From positions 19,887,071 to 19,951,070 of the forward strand of contig NC_133104.1 of the NCBI RefSeq assembly GCF_022965805.1: DNA of 64,000 nucleotides, given 5' to 3'. This DNA is from Primulina eburnea. Its lineage: Eukaryota > Streptophyta > Magnoliopsida > Lamiales > Gesneriaceae. The position numbers and the translations under genes were made by a program. Shown one piece after another: positions 1 through 14,124 of this stretch. How positions within the stretch are numbered: the stretch's first letter is position 1; every line of letters begins with the position of its first letter. The notes beneath the pieces were generated by a model that was given only the letters and a program-made list of their open reading frames with translations, had not been told where the DNA came from and did not search any database.

Positions 1-535
1 AGCAGAATTTGAGAATGTTGAGACAAGGCCTATTGAATATTGACGAATATGCTGCTAAATTCTCTACGCTACTGCATTTTGCTCTTCATTTGGCGGAAAT
101 GACGAAGCTGTAGTTGAATCAGTTGTCCGAGGATGAATTCAGAAATAGTTGCATTGATGAACATGCAGCAACCTTCTCATTTGCTTATGCGTTGAGTAAA
201 GCACAGGAGGGCGGAGGCGAGTCTGATTAGACAATTGGGAAGATTGAGGCGTGAAAATCCCAGACACAGCAATCCTCTCGATTTGATCACGGCATACGAG
301 TGGGAAGCAAGTTCTGAAAGCTCGAAAGAAATCGTTCAAGAAATTAGGAGATGGTTCCTTAGTTCCATGGTTCTAGCCCGAGCTATACTGGGGTGTATTG
401 CAGAACTTGTGGGGGGGGAGACATTCCACAGAGCAATGCCAGGGAGTGATTGGTACTTGCCATATCTGCAGACAACAGGGACACTTTGCTAGAGTCTGTC
501 CCCAGAGGGTCCTCGAAGATTTAGAGAGCAGAGTC
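1..535 (+). pseudogene. Element B gag, 3' part, frameshifted (noisy copy)
   Basis: This matches the second two thirds of the gag at 16310-17232, including the zinc-knuckle region near 405-510, but one-base losses break the frame repeatedly. The 5' part lies off the left edge of the window. The breaks are probably sequence errors rather than biological decay. Confidence 0.85.
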
Positions 536-2997
536 ATTGGTGATAATGACAGAAGACAGACCCGAACATCATAGGTACTCTTTCTTTATGATTTAATTTC
601 ATATATATTGATACGTACTAATGCATTTTTATGAGTATCTATGATTGATTGATGGGGATATGCTGTACCCTATTGGTTTGTTTTACTGTAGTATTATTTT
701 CCTTGATGGTTGAGGAAATGATGATATCTAAGATTTTTATGATTATATTATATACTACAGTAATATAAAAATGAGGTGAATAGTTGTGCGTACTTGTGTT
801 GTTGATGATCTGATTTAATTGCATTACTGATATGGAGATGGTGAACAAGTACAGAGATATGGTAGAATTGACCTAAAATGGTAAGATTCAGACCAGATCT
901 GGCTGATAAACGGAGATTTTCCGATAAGGATTCTAGATTCAGAATTCCTGTGATAGATGCATTGTTGATGACTCGATTATACAGAAAGGAACAGATGGTA
1001 TCCTTATGTATTCAGTAGACCTACTGAAATCGAGTTTAGCAACTACAGATTTGATAGTTACGTAAGGATTGATTGATATTTGCCTAGATAAGATTTCAGA
1101 TGTGTTGATATCAGAAAGGTAGATTTCAGATTGATCGTACCAGGTAATGGTTATACTAGAATTCAGTACGAATGATATGAAAGATTAATAGAAGGGTACA
1201 GTTGCTAAGTCTTAGATTCAGGGATTTAGATAAGTTTATGCTGGTTATATCTATGATATTTGATATGTTAAACGCATCCGATTGATCCCATGGAATATTT
1301 GAAGATTTTATTGAATATTCAGAGCCGTGATTATTGTATCAGAAATTAGTCAGGTATGAATCTAACTGAAGCAGATTGTATTCAGAATATGTGATTACTG
1401 CAGTTTGTATACCGATTTAATTGCACAGTTGAGACAGAAATTAGCGACGTACACGATACAGGTAACAGATATATCAGAATTAGCAGAAATGTCAGAAAGT
1501 CGAATTTCTGAGTTTTACAGATTCCTATTTCTCTTTATTCCTATTATGTTATATCTACTTGCGTATTGTGATTGATCTAAATCAGTATTTGAGACATCTT
1601 ATATTGTTTGGGAGCATATTTTATTTGCAGGAGTGGTATGACAGATGATTTGGCACTGTGAAGATTGATCGTAGGCAGAATTATCAGTGTTGCCAGCATC
1701 GTTGTTTTATGAGTTTTCTTTAAACTCACTAGATCTGTATATGTGTCTTTATTTCGAATCTGACTGTTATTACTGTGGTTTGCATATATGTTTGTACAGA
1801 ATATTGTAAACAGTTGAGAGTTGCAACAGTTCAGAATGTTATATCAGAATGTTTCAGAATTGTATAAGAATTTGATATCTGTAGTCAGAGCCGAATAACC
1901 AGGTAGGTATTTCTTCTTTATTATTTTTTATTATTAACTGATTGTTTTTATACAGAATAGTTCGAATCGGAAAGCACAGATAGTGTCATAATGCACAGTA
2001 GTGGGTTCAGTTTTCATTCTGATGATTGAATGTATGATATTCGAACCGATAGTTGTAATATAGACAGAGTATATCAGTTATGGTGAATTGTACGGAAATG
2101 TTGGCAGAAATCATACTGATAAGTCTGAATCGCTAACAAACAGAAAAAGAAAGAAAGAAAGAATAGAAATTAAAAGAGTATTACAGATTTTGTATATTTC
2201 TGAATAGAAATAGGAGTACATTTCTATGGCTTTCGTAATGAAAGTACCGTCATTTTCTCCAGATTGAGATATGATTGATTATGATTGACAGATTACTCAA
2301 TCCATATCTATCAGTTTGTACCAGATTACGTGCAAACAGAACTAGATGACATAGATCGATGTCAAAGAAATGTTCAGATGGAACAGAAAATTTAAGTAGT
2401 TATATCGATTGTAATTTTGATTGAGTTTGTACTTGTGATAGAAGATATCATGAGCTCTTTCGCAGATTTTTCACGATTGACAGATAGTCAGAGTGTATTA
2501 TCCAGATATTGGAAGTATTGGCAGAACTTTAGTACTGGATGTTAGTACTCAGTATGATGATTTATTGTCAATATATGAATTACTGTATGACATAGTTATC
2601 AAGATAGTTCAGAATGAACAGATTAAAGTAAACCAACATCGGATGATGATGATTGGTATTTAAAGGCCGAAGATAGAATATATCCTTGGTGTGGGATTAG
2701 CAGGTTTGATAACAACTGCTAGTATTGTTTTATTATGAACTGTGGTTGTTTATACGGATGTTTATAACCAACATGGCATGATTGATTCTGTCAGAGTTAG
2801 TTTAGAAGATTAGAATAGTATACTTTATGAAATTTTATTCCAGAATTGAAATCAAAGATTGATACAGAAAGAGATTTCAGAATGGATTCCTTAAGAGAGG
2901 AGTTTGGATGTTAAACTCTATTATACATTTCTTCTCTTATATTTGAAATTGATTGCTATGAGTTCGAGGACGAACTCAGATCTAAGAGGGGGGAGAA
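536..2997 (+). repeat. Element B internal non-coding region (noisy copy)
   Basis: AT-rich, CAGA-rich sequence colinear with 17233-19746. It has no long reading frame and no pol motif. A purine-rich tract just before 2998 is the polypurine tract of element B. Confidence 0.85.
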
Positions 2998-4395
2998 TGT
3001 AATGCCCGATATTTAATCATTATAATCAGACGTTGATTAATTGACATGATTGAGATTTAAGAACTCAAATGACCGATATGACAAGGCCGGGCGTCGTTGC
3101 ACTTGTTAGCCAAGTATTTGGGCGAAACTCGGCCTCGCTGCGAGCAGTAGAAAAGCACCGCCCGAGCGCCAATGCATCACAAATTATTGCTCGGACGAAG
3201 GTTCGGCGCCCGGGCGGTGTAGATTTCGACCGCCCGAGCGCCAAGGGTGCGATTTGGAATTCCGGACAGTATGTTCGGCGCCCGAGCGGTACATTTCGAC
3301 CGCTCGAGCGCCACCCAGGAAATCATGAAAGGTAGCCACGTTTCATTTCATGCAAGCGGATATATATATCACATATAACGTTTGTAATCCTCAGAAATCA
3401 AAAACAAAGATCGAGAAAGGGTTCAGAATAAGAGTTGAAATCCTTACGCCTTTTTCGAGAAATCCGTCCGTCTGAATTAGAATCCGGACTTCAGTACCGT
3501 GTTCCTATCAACCCAGGCTACAACTGGACGTAAGTTTTGTTACGTTTAGACATGCTTTGAGTTTATGAGGTGGTCAGATTGAATAGGATTCATATATGAT
3601 GTTCTTTGTCATGTTAGACATCATAGAATCGAAGTCAGAATAAGAAAACAGAGTGTTTATATAATTGTTAGATTTTTGGAGTTGATTTGACACAGATTAT
3701 GAATTCCAGTTTATATTGTGATGTTCAGAACTGACGGGGTTATTCAGGTTGTATTGTTATGCCGTCGAAACATCAGTTTATTATATTGATCAGATTTTGT
3801 ACTGATTGGGTATTGATCAGAACAGATTGGTTTTGAGCTGCACATTGATACAGTTGTATTTATTCTGGTCATTTCAGATTGAAGATGGACAGACTGGACT
3901 TCGAGACTTCGTCTTCTCACGACGGGGAAGATAAAGGTATTATTCATGTGATATCTGGGAAGATATAACTCAAATCAGATCTTATTTGAGTTTCCCAATA
4001 AAAATCACATACTAGACTATTATTTATGTTTTGATGTGATTGTTTATAGATTTGTTTATAGAACTTGTACAAATCTTGCTAGTGCTTTGTTTACAGATCT
4101 TGTGGCATTGCATTAGAATGATTATGTTGTTTACAGATTGTGTATTCATGCCTTAAGATAGGACAGTCTGGAGATCAGGCCAACAATCTAGATGTTCGGC
4201 GATATCTCAGCTTAGGGAGATCACCGCCCCTATTGTAGATGCGGATACAGATCAGGCCGAAGTCTAGGAATAAGACGTACAACACCTCGATTGGGGGGTA
4301 GGTGACAGCCACGTGACATCTTATTCACAACGGGATCCCTAGAGTTATAGATCGAGTCAGTCTAGACATGATTTGATTAGAACTGCATGCTTACA
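2998..4395 (+). repeat. Element B right LTR, truncated (noisy copy)
   Basis: Starts TGTAATGCCCGATATTTAAT directly after a polypurine tract and stops at GCATGCTTACA, the same truncation point as 21152 and 48368. It contains the GC-rich inverted-repeat cluster near 3128-3314. Confidence 0.85.
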
Positions 4396-4838
4396 AAGGT
4401 ATTAAATATCTCGCCCTACTTACACCGTGGGTGCGGTCACACAGCACCGCGGGTCGCCTAAGCTCACGGCATTCCAACCAAAAATCCCATGCACGATCAC
4501 CGCGGTGCGGTTCGTGCTACAATTACCGAGGTGCAGTCTCACCGCGGGTGCGGTGCTACACGCGCGGGGCGGGTCGTCTCACGGTAAAACCATCAAAATT
4601 CAACATAAATGACCGCGGGTGCGGTCCTTGCAAGGGTGCAGTGCGGTACCACTTCGGCCAAGAACAAACCAAGGCAACTGAAAATCGAACCGAAACACTG
4701 AAACGAACAACCAAAACATCTAATACCTCAAGACAACAATAACCAATAATACTAATGCCCAAAAACACAACTCTAAACATCTAAATCATAAAACCCAATA
4801 AAACACAATAAAGCTTAACACCGGGCTCGGCTATTACA
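4396..4838 (-). repeat. Chromovirus A LTR, outer piece (noisy copy)
   Basis: Matches 21153-21597 and 48369-48813. It carries the CCGCGGGTGCGGT iterations and ends GGCTATTACA next to satellite sequence beginning GATTT. Confidence 0.85.
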
Positions 4839-7800
4839 GATTTGTTCTTTAGAGAAGTCGCTAGGTTGCTTGGCATGCCTAGGACTATTGTTTCTGTCGC
4901 GATGTTAAATTCTTGAGTTACTTTTGGAAGACTTTATGGGCTGATCTTGGCAAAAAAAATTGTTGTTTTCTACTACTTGTCATCCTCAAACTGATGGACA
5001 AACTGAAGTGTCAATAGAACTTTGGGAACACCTTTGCGTGCTTTCTTAAAAAGAACTTGGATTGAACATTCTATGGACTTATTTTGGGGTTGCCTAGGAC
5101 TAAGAAGGGGAGGGATTCTTTTTGTTGTTTGTGGATAGATTCTCTAGATGGGACATTTTATAGCTTGTCATAAAACCGATGATGCTTCAAACATTGCAGA
5201 TTTGTTCTTTAGAGAAGTCGCTGGTTGCATGGCATGCGTAGGACTATTGTTTCTGGTCGCGATGTTTTATTCTTGAGTTACTTTTGGAAGACTTTATGGC
5301 TAAACTTGGCACAAAATTGTTGTTTTTACTACTTGTCATTCTCAAACCGATGGACAAACTGAAGTTGTCAATAGAACCTTTGAGAACACTTTTGCGTGCT
5401 ATTCTTAAAAAGAACTTGGTTGACCTTTCATGGACTTTAGTTTGGGGTTGCCTAGGCCTAAGAAGAGAGGGATTCTATTTTTGTAGTTGTGGTGATTTCT
5501 AGATGACACATTTTATAGCTTGTCATGAACCGATGATTCTTCAAACATTGCGGATTTGTTCTTTGAGAAGTCTCTAGTTGCATGGCATGCTAGGACTTTT
5601 GTTTCTTGTCGCGATGTTAAATTCTTGGTTACTTTTGGAGACTTTATGGCTCAACTGGTACAAATTATGTTTTCTACTACTTGTCCTTGCAAAACGATAG
5701 ACAAACTGAAGTTGTCAATTGAACTTTGAGAACACTTTGCTGTGCTATCTTAAAAAGAACTTGATTGACATTTCTATGGACTTTAGTTTGGGGTTGCCTA
5801 GGCCTAAGAAGAGGAGGGATTCTATTTTGTTTTTGTGGATTATTTCTAAGATGGCACATTTTATAGCTTGTCATGAAAACCGATGATGCTTCAAACATTG
5901 CGGATTTGTTCTTTAGAGAAGTCGCTGGTTGCATGGCATGCCTAGGACTATTGTTTCTGGTCGCGATGTATATTCTTGAGTTACTTTTGGAAGACTTTAT
6001 GGGCTAAACTTGGCACAAAATTGTTGTTTTCTACTACTTGTCATCCTCAAACGGATGGACAAACTGAAGTTGTCAATAGAACTTTGGGAACTCTTTGCAT
6101 GCTATCTTAAAAATAACTTGGATTGACATTTCGGATGGACTTTTTTTGCGTGTTGCCTAGGACTAAAAAGGGGAGGGATTCTATTTTTGTTGTTGTGGAT
6201 AGATTTTTTAAGATGGCACATTTTATAGATTGGCATAAAACCGTGATGCTTCAAACTTGCGGATTTGTTCTTTAGAGAAGTCGCTAGGTTGCATGGCATG
6301 CCTAGACTATTGTTTCTCGTCGCAATGTTAAATTTTGAGTTACTTTTGGAATAATTTGGGCTAAACTTGGCACAAATTGTTGTTTCTACTACTTGTCATC
6401 CTCAAACGGATGGACAACCTGAAGTTGTCCATGGAACTTTGGGAACAGCTTTGCGTGCTATTCTTAAAAGAACTTGGATTGACTAATTCTATGGACTTTT
6501 TTTGGGGTTGCCTAGACTAAGAAGGAGAGGGATTCTATTTTTGTTGTTGTGGATGATTCTCTAAGAGGCACATTTTATAGCTTGTCATAAAACCGATGAT
6601 GCTTCAAATATTGCGGATTTGTTCTTTAGGAAGTCGTTAGGTTGTTTGGCTTGCCTAGGACTATTGTTTTTGGTCGCGATGTTAAATTCTTGAGTTACTT
6701 TTGGAAGACTTTATGGGCTGAATTGGCACAAAATTGTTGTTTTCTACTACTTGTCTCCTCAAACTGATGGACAAACTGAAGTTGTCCATAGAACTTTGGG
6801 AACACCTTTGCGTGCTATTCTAAAAAGAAAATTGGATTGACTTATGGACTTTATTTTGGGGTTGCCTAGGACTAAGAGGGGAGGGATTCTATTTTTGTTG
6901 TTGTGGATAGATTCTCTAAGATGCACATTTTATAGCTTGTCATAAAACCGATGATGCTTCAAACATTGCGGATTTTTTCTTTAGAGAAGTCGCTAGGTTG
7001 CATGGCATGCGTAGGACTATTGTTTCTGGTCGCGATGTTAATTCTTGAGTTACTTTTGGAAGACTTTATGGGCTAAACTTGGCACAAAATTGTTGTTTCT
7101 ACTACTTGTCATTCTCCAACAGATGGACAAACTGAAGTTGTCAAGAACTTTGAGAACACTTTTGCGTGCTATTCTTAAAAAGAACTTGGATTGACTTTCT
7201 ATGGACTTTGTTTGGGGTTGCCTAGGCCTAAGAGAGGAGGATGATTCTATTTTGTTGTTGTGGATAGATTCTCTAGATGCCACATTTTATAGCTTGTCAT
7301 GAAACCGATGATGCTTCAAACATTGCGGATTTGTTCTTTAGAGAAGTCGTGGTTGCATGTCATGCCTAGGACTATTGTTTCTCGTCACATGTTAAATTTT
7401 TGAGTTACTTTTGGAATATTTTGGGCTAAACTTGGCAGAAAATTGTTGTTTTCTACTACTTGTCATCCTCAAACGGATGGACAAACTGAAGTTGTCAATA
7501 AAACTTTGGAACACTTTTTCGTGCTTCTTAAAAGGAACTTGAATTGACATTTCTATGGACTTTAGTTTGGGGTTGCCTAGGCCTAAGAAGGGAGGGATTT
7601 ATTTTTGTTGTTGTGGATAGATTTTCTAAGATGGCACATTTTATAGCTTGTCCTAAAAGCGATGATGCTTCAACATTGCGAATTTTTCTTTAGAGAAGTC
7701 GCTAGGTTGCATGGCATCCTAGGACTTGTTTCTGGTCGCGAAGTTAAATTCTTTGAGTTACTTTTGGAAGACTTTATGGGCTAAACTTGGCACAAAATTG

Positions 7801-9097
7801 TTGTTTTCTACTACTTGTCCTCTCAAACGATGGACAAACTGAAGTTGTCAATAGAACTTTGAGAACACTTTTGCGTGCTATTCTTAAAAGAACTTGGATT
7901 GAATTTCTATGGACTTTAGTTTTGGGTTGCCTAGGCCTAAGAAGGAGGGATTCTATTTTTGTAGTTGTGGATAGTTCTCTAAGTGCCAATTTTATAGCTT
8001 GTCATGAAACGATGATGCTTCAAACATTGGGATTTGTTCTTTAGAGAAGTCGCTGGTTGCATGGCATGCCTAGGACTTTGTTTCTCGTCGCAATGTTAAA
8101 TTTTTAAGTTACTTTTGGAATATTTATGGGCTAAACTTGGCAAAATTGTTGTTTTTTACTACTTGTCATTCTCAAACAATGGACAAACTGAAGTTGTCAA
8201 TAGAACTTTGAGACACTTTTGCGTGTGCTATTCTTAAAAAGAACTTGGATTGACATTTCTATGGACTTTAGTTTGGGGTTGCCTAGGCCTAAGAAGAGGA
8301 GGATTCTATTTTTGTAGTTGGGATAGATTCTCTAAGTGACACATTTTATGCTTGTCATGAAACCGATGATTCTTCAACATTGCGGATTTGTTCTTTAGAG
8401 AGTCGCTAGTTGCATGGATGCCTGGACTTTTGTTTCTTGTCGCGATGTTTATTCTTGAGTTACTTTTGGAAGACTTTATGGGCTCAACTGGTACAAATTG
8501 TTGTTTTCTACTACTGTCATTGTCAAACAGATGATAAACTGAAGTTGTCAATTGAACTTTGGAACACTTTTGCGTGCTATTCTTAAAAGAACTTGGATTG
8601 ACATTTCTATGGACTTTAGTTTGGGGTTGCCTAGGCCTAGAAGAGGAGGGATTCTATTTTTGTTTTTTGTGGATATATTCTCTAAGATGGCACATTTTAT
8701 AGCTTGTCATGAACCGATGATGCTTCAAACATTGCGGATTTGTTCTTTAGAGAAGTCGCTTAGGTTGCATGCATGCCTTGGACTATTGTTTCTGGTCGCG
8801 ATGTTATATTCTTGAGTTACTTTTGGAGACTTTATGGGCTAAACTTGGCCAAAATTGTTGTTTTCTACTACTTGTCATTCTCAAACGGATGGACAAACTG
8901 AAGTTGTCAATAGAACTTTGGGAACACCTTTGCGTGCTATTCTCAAAGAACTTGGATTCACAATTCTATGGACTTTATTTTGGGGTTGCCTAGGACTAAG
9001 AATGGGAGGGATTCTATTTTGTGTTGTGGATGATTCTCTAAGATGGCCATTTTATAGCTTGTCATAAAACCGATGATGCTTCAAACATTGCGGATTT
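4839..9097 (+). repeat. Integrase-derived satellite (noisy copy of array 1)
   Basis: About 12 monomers of roughly 355-364 bp, aligned end to end with 21598-25971. It includes the last monomer with the distinctive AAGAATGGGAGGG run and the GATTT flank of element A. Monomers are shorter than 364 bp only through scattered single-base losses. Confidence 0.9.
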
Positions 9098-10671
9098 TGT
9101 GACACCTCTATTCCGTACGATTAAAATACAGCGGAATTTAAAATTTTATTTCATATATGGAAGGAGTTTCAAAATCATTTCATAAAAATGTTTACGAAAT
9201 AAATACATGATCATTCAAATGTATCCAAATACAAAACAATCATTCTTATGATCATGTCCCAAATATTGCAAATACTTCCTTCCAACGGTGTATGCATATG
9301 ACCCCATCCACGATCACTGTCCTGGTCGGTCACTCTTATCTGCATCAACTGAAATAACTGAAATAGAGAATAAATCTCAGCAAGTGGAACTCTACATAGC
9401 ATGATACATAGTTTACTCTGTAAAAACTGACTTTGAAATCATAAATACCATCAACTCTGAAACATGAATACTGTAGCAATAACTGTAGCAATAGCCAATA
9501 GCAATAGAAGCAATACGATGGTTTCTCTTTCTCTGGTTGGATTGATATCATGTATCTCTGTCTTTGGTTGCAAATATCCCACGATAAATCGATAACTGTG
9601 AGGGATAAAAGCCTATGGTCGATGATCATCTAATTGCATGCAATGCTCTAACTATGATAAATCAATCCAATAAAACATTTGAACCTGAATAGCATTTAAA
9701 GCCGTCGTTTCGCAACTCGTCTTTCTCTTGGATTCCCTTTTAACAAAGTGAGACATACAATGCCTCCAATAGATAATCAATAAATCAATACATACAATGA
9801 ATCAATTGAAGGGAATATCACTTTAAAATCTTTAAACACAATAACTATCATCATGTGAGCAAAGGGATGAAATTCCCTTACAACCAATGAACACCTTCAA
9901 ACTCTACTCTTGGTACACCACCTACAACAATAATCCATAAACAACACCAAAATCAACTCTATATCCAAAATACAAGTCAAATATCCCATTAAACCAACAT
10001 ACAACACCCTATAACAACTCATCTCCAAAAACCATGTTAGAATCGAACCAAAAACTTACCAAGCTTCCTTATACCCCGGAGAACGTCGATCTCAAGTCGA
10101 ATCGTCGAAAGAAGCTTGGATTGGAGATAGGGAACAAAAGAAAGAAATGTAGAAAACCCTAGAAATGAGAGGAAATCTCGAATGAAGGGGAGAATAAGAA
10201 GTAGAAATGAAGTCAACTCAATCAAAAAGGTATTAATATCTCGCCCATACTTACACCACGGGTGCGGTCACACAAGCACCGGGGTGCGCTAAGCTCACGG
10301 CATTCCAACAAATCCCATGCACGATCCCGCGGGTGCGGTGCTACAATTCCGCGGGTGCGGTCTCACCGCGGGTGCGGTGCTTACACTGCCGCGGGTGCGG
10401 TGTCCTCACGGTAAAACCATCAAAATTCAACATAAAGACCGCGGGTGCAGTCCTTGCAAGGGTTCGGGTGCGGTACCACTTCGGCCAAGAACAAACCAGG
10501 CAACTGAAATCGAACCGAAACACTGAAACGAACAACCAACAAACATCTAATACCTCAAGACAACAATAACCAATAATACTATGGCCCAAAACACAACCTA
10601 AACATCTAAATCATAAAACCCAATAACACAATAAGCTTAAACCGTACCGTACACCGGGCTCGGCTTTTACA
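9098..10671 (-). repeat. Chromovirus A 3' LTR (noisy copy)
   Basis: Colinear with 25972-27588, opening TGTGACACCTCTATTCCGTA and closing before the polypurine tract complement ATCTCCCCTCC. It is 1574 bp against 1617 bp because of indels. Confidence 0.88.
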
Positions 10672-13600
10672 ATCTCCCCTCCTTAGAGGAATTTCGTCCG
10701 CGAAATTGACGTCACTGCACGAACAACTAGGATACTTCTCTTCATCTCATCCTCTGGTTCCCACGTAGCCTCTTCGTCAAATGGTTCCTCCAAGGACTTT
10801 ACGATGCCGATCTCTTTGTTCCTCAATACTCTAACTGTGCGATCCAGAATCTGAATCGGAATCTCTTGGTAAGTCAAATTCGGCGTCAAGTCCAATGGCT
10901 CGTGGCGAAGAACACGGGAAGGATCTGCAATATACTTCCTGAGCATCGATACGTGAAAAACATTTGAACTCTGTCAAGATCTGGCGGTGGGCTAATCTGT
11001 AGGCTCTGTCACCAACTCTGTCCAGAATCTCAAATGGACCAATAACCTCGGACTCAACTGCCCTCTTCTCTCAAACCTCATCACACCTTGAGAGGTGCAA
11101 TCTTCAGAAACACGTGATCGCCAACCTCGAACTGCAAAGGCCTACGACGAACATCTGCATAGCTCTTCTGTCTGGACTGTGCTGTCTTCATCCTCTCACG
11201 GATCACAGCAACAACATCGGCCGTCTGCTGGACCAACTCTTGTCCCAACCTCTTCTCTCGTCAACCTATCCCAATACAGGCGATCTGCACTTCCTGCCAT
11301 AAAGAGCCTCATACGGTGCCATGCCATCGACGCCTGGTAGCTATTGTTGTACGTGACTCCACAAGTGGCAATTTAGAATCCAAGCTACCAGAATAGTCAA
11401 TAGTACAAGCTCTGAGCAAGTCCTCTAAAATCTGAATGACTCTTTCTGACTGACCGTCGCTCTGAGGGTGATAAGCTGTACTGAAAGCTAACTGTGATCC
11501 CATAGCTCTGTGCAGACTCTTCCAAAACTCGGAGTAAACCTGGGGTCACGATCAGACACGATCGACACAGGAACACCGTGAGTCTAACAATATCTGCAAT
11601 ATAATCCTCGGCATACTGCTTCATGGAGTACGTCGTCTTGACTGGGAGAAAGTGCGCCGACTTGGTCAATCGATCAACACATGACCCAAATGGAATTTAA
11701 CCTTTCGGCACTCTGGGAAGACCAGTCACGAAATCCCCTCGTAATATGCTCCCACTTCCACTGAGGATGGCATGATAGCATACAATGATGCATGTCCCAG
11801 CAGGTCTCTGGTGCTCAATCTTCACTGCTGACAAGTCAGCACAGAAATGAACAAAGCATATCTTTCTTCATACCTGGCCACCAGTAGAGTCGACGAAGAT
11901 CCTGATACATCTTCGTACTGCCTGGATGAATCGAATAAGGCGCGGTATGAGCCTCTGTCAAGACATCTCGCTGAATCTCATCGCCAACAGGAAACACAAA
12001 TACGGCCTCTGAAAGTCACCAATCCCACCATTCGAACCAAACTCTGAATTACCTCTATCCTCTGCTCTAGCTCTCAACTCCGCAACTGCACATCGACAGT
12101 CTGCTCTCTACGGATCCTGTCCGTCAAAGTAATCGAATAACCAACGCTGAAAGACGAGCAATGGTACTGGAATCCAGATCAATCTCCTCTCTCTGAAAAT
12201 CCATCAACAATGGCCTCTGAATCAAAGAACTCAATGAAGCACTCGACTTGCGGCTCAAAGCATCGGCCACAACGTTCGCCTTCCCTGGGTGATAACTGAT
12301 CGTCACACTCTAATCTTTGACAAGCTCTAACCACCTCCTCTGCCGCATATTGAGCTCTTTCTGAGAAAACAGATACTTCAAACTCTTGTGGTCTGTGAAG
12401 ATCTCACACTTTTCGCCATACAGTAATGTCTCCAAATCTTCAGGGCGAAACCACAGCTGTTAGCACCAAATCATGCGTCGGATAATTCCTCTCATAGTCT
12501 TTCAACTGACGAGAAGCATAAGCAATGACCTTACCTCCGCTGCATCAGCCTGCCCAGGCCTCTCTTCGACGCATCAGTATAGACCACAAAATCCTCGGAA
12601 CCACTAGGCAAAGAAAGAGCAGGAGCTGTCGTCAATCTATCCTTCAAATCCAGGAATGCACTCTGGCATCAATGGACCACTCGAACTTCACAGTCTCTCT
12701 CGTCAAATTGGACAATGGCAGGGCAATCTTGGGAAATCGAAATGATAGACGATAGTAACCCGCCAACCAAGGAAACTGCGTACCTCTGAAACGGAAGTAG
12801 GAATAGGAGGCCAATTCTGAATCGCCTCTATCTTCAATGGATCGACAGCAATGCCACCCCTCGAAACAACATGGCCTAGAAAAGAAATTCGTATCCAACC
12901 AAAACTCACACTTCTTCAGCTTGGCAACAACCTCTTCTCTCGCAACAACTGAAGAAACACTCTGGAGATGCTCTGCATGAAGCTCTCTGGTCTTGGAATA
13001 GATCAGAATATCGTCGATAAAGACATGACGAGCTATCCAGTAAGCTGGCTTGAACACACGGTTCATCAGGTCTTGAAGACTGAAGGGGATTGGTCAGACC
13101 AAAAGACATCACAAGAGAAACTCACAAATGACCCTACCTGGTCCTGAAGCCGTTTAGGGATATCGGACTCCCTAACCTTCAACTGATAGTAGCCAGACCG
13201 AAGATCAATCTTCGAAAGACAGTGGCACCATGGAGCTGGTCAAATAGGTCGTCAATCCGTGGCAACGATACTTGTTCTTGACAGTCACTTTGTTAAGCTC
13301 CCTGTAGTCGATACACAGCCGCAAAGATCCATCCTTTCTTGACAAACAGAACCGGAGCTCCCCAAGGCGAAGAACTCGGACGAATAAAACCCTTGTCTAA
13401 AAGATCCTGCAACTGAATCTTCAACTCCTTCATCTCAGTAGGGGCCATCCTGTACAGAGCCTTGGAGATAGGAACCGTACCTGGAGCTAAATCGATAACG
13501 AACTCAACATCTCTGTCCGGCGGCAAACCCGGAACATCATCCTCCAACACATCAGCAAATCCCTCACAACATCAATATCATCTTATTCAACTTAATCAGT

Positions 13601-14124
13601 CTATCCACATCCACAATAGAAGCAAGAAACCCATGCACACCTCTACACAGCAATCTCTCAGCCTCAAGCACGAAATAAAAGGAAGGACCAGCGAAGTACT
13701 GAGCTGGCGAGAACTCCTCCCTGACCATCATCTGCAAAAGTCACCTCTTAGCAGCACAATCGATAACTGCACGGTAAGTCGAAAGCCATCCAAGCCAAGA
13801 ATACATCAAAGGCAACCATCGGGATGACAATCAAATCAGCAAAAACCTCCCTATCAACAATACGAACGGGGCAGCAAACACAATCGATGTCGGGCACAAC
13901 ACGTCCCCCCGAAGGCAAAAACACACTGAGCTGGGGGAAAGAACAGAAGGAACTATACCAAAGATCTCAAAACAATTCAGACATAAAAGAATGAGTAGAA
14001 CCGTATCATATCTAAAGTCGTAGCTACTCTGCCTGAAATCAAAATAGTACTAGAGATCAATGAAGAATCATGATATACCTTCTTTCGTCACTCGTAAAGA
14101 TACGACCATTGCACATTCACTTGG
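10672..14124 (-). pseudogene. Chromovirus A pol, fragmented by indels (noisy copy)
   Basis: Minus-strand match to the pol at 27629-31079. Pieces of chromodomain, integrase, RNase H, reverse transcriptase and protease are recognisable in the expected order, but they lie in changing frames (for example reverse transcriptase near 12650-13500 and integrase near 11300-11700). The copy stops at 14124, near the start of pol, where it abuts element B LTR sequence. The frameshifts coincide with single-base losses relative to the intact reading frame, so they are probably base-calling errors. Confidence 0.88.

Larger units (their letters stand above)
1..14124. repeat. Indel-rich duplicate of 16698-31079 (probable unpolished filler)
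   Basis: Position 1 aligns with 16698 and the colinear match runs to about 31079, where the block ends. It is 14124 bp against 14382 bp, a net loss of about 258 bp, mostly as scattered one-base deletions that break every reading frame. Sequence right of 14125 lacks this pattern. Two private variants of 21598-25971 (an A near 23312 and an A near 24208, where array 2 has G) are both present here, near 6525 and 7386. The block is therefore a second representation of that same segment. Raw long-read filler explains this better than an old copy, because substitutions are few. Confidence 0.9.

Noticed and set aside
10683..13827. Independent, anciently decayed gypsy pol
   Set aside because: Differences from 27629-31079 are mostly single-base deletions rather than substitutions, and the block shares private variants with the adjacent copy; better explained as unpolished sequence.
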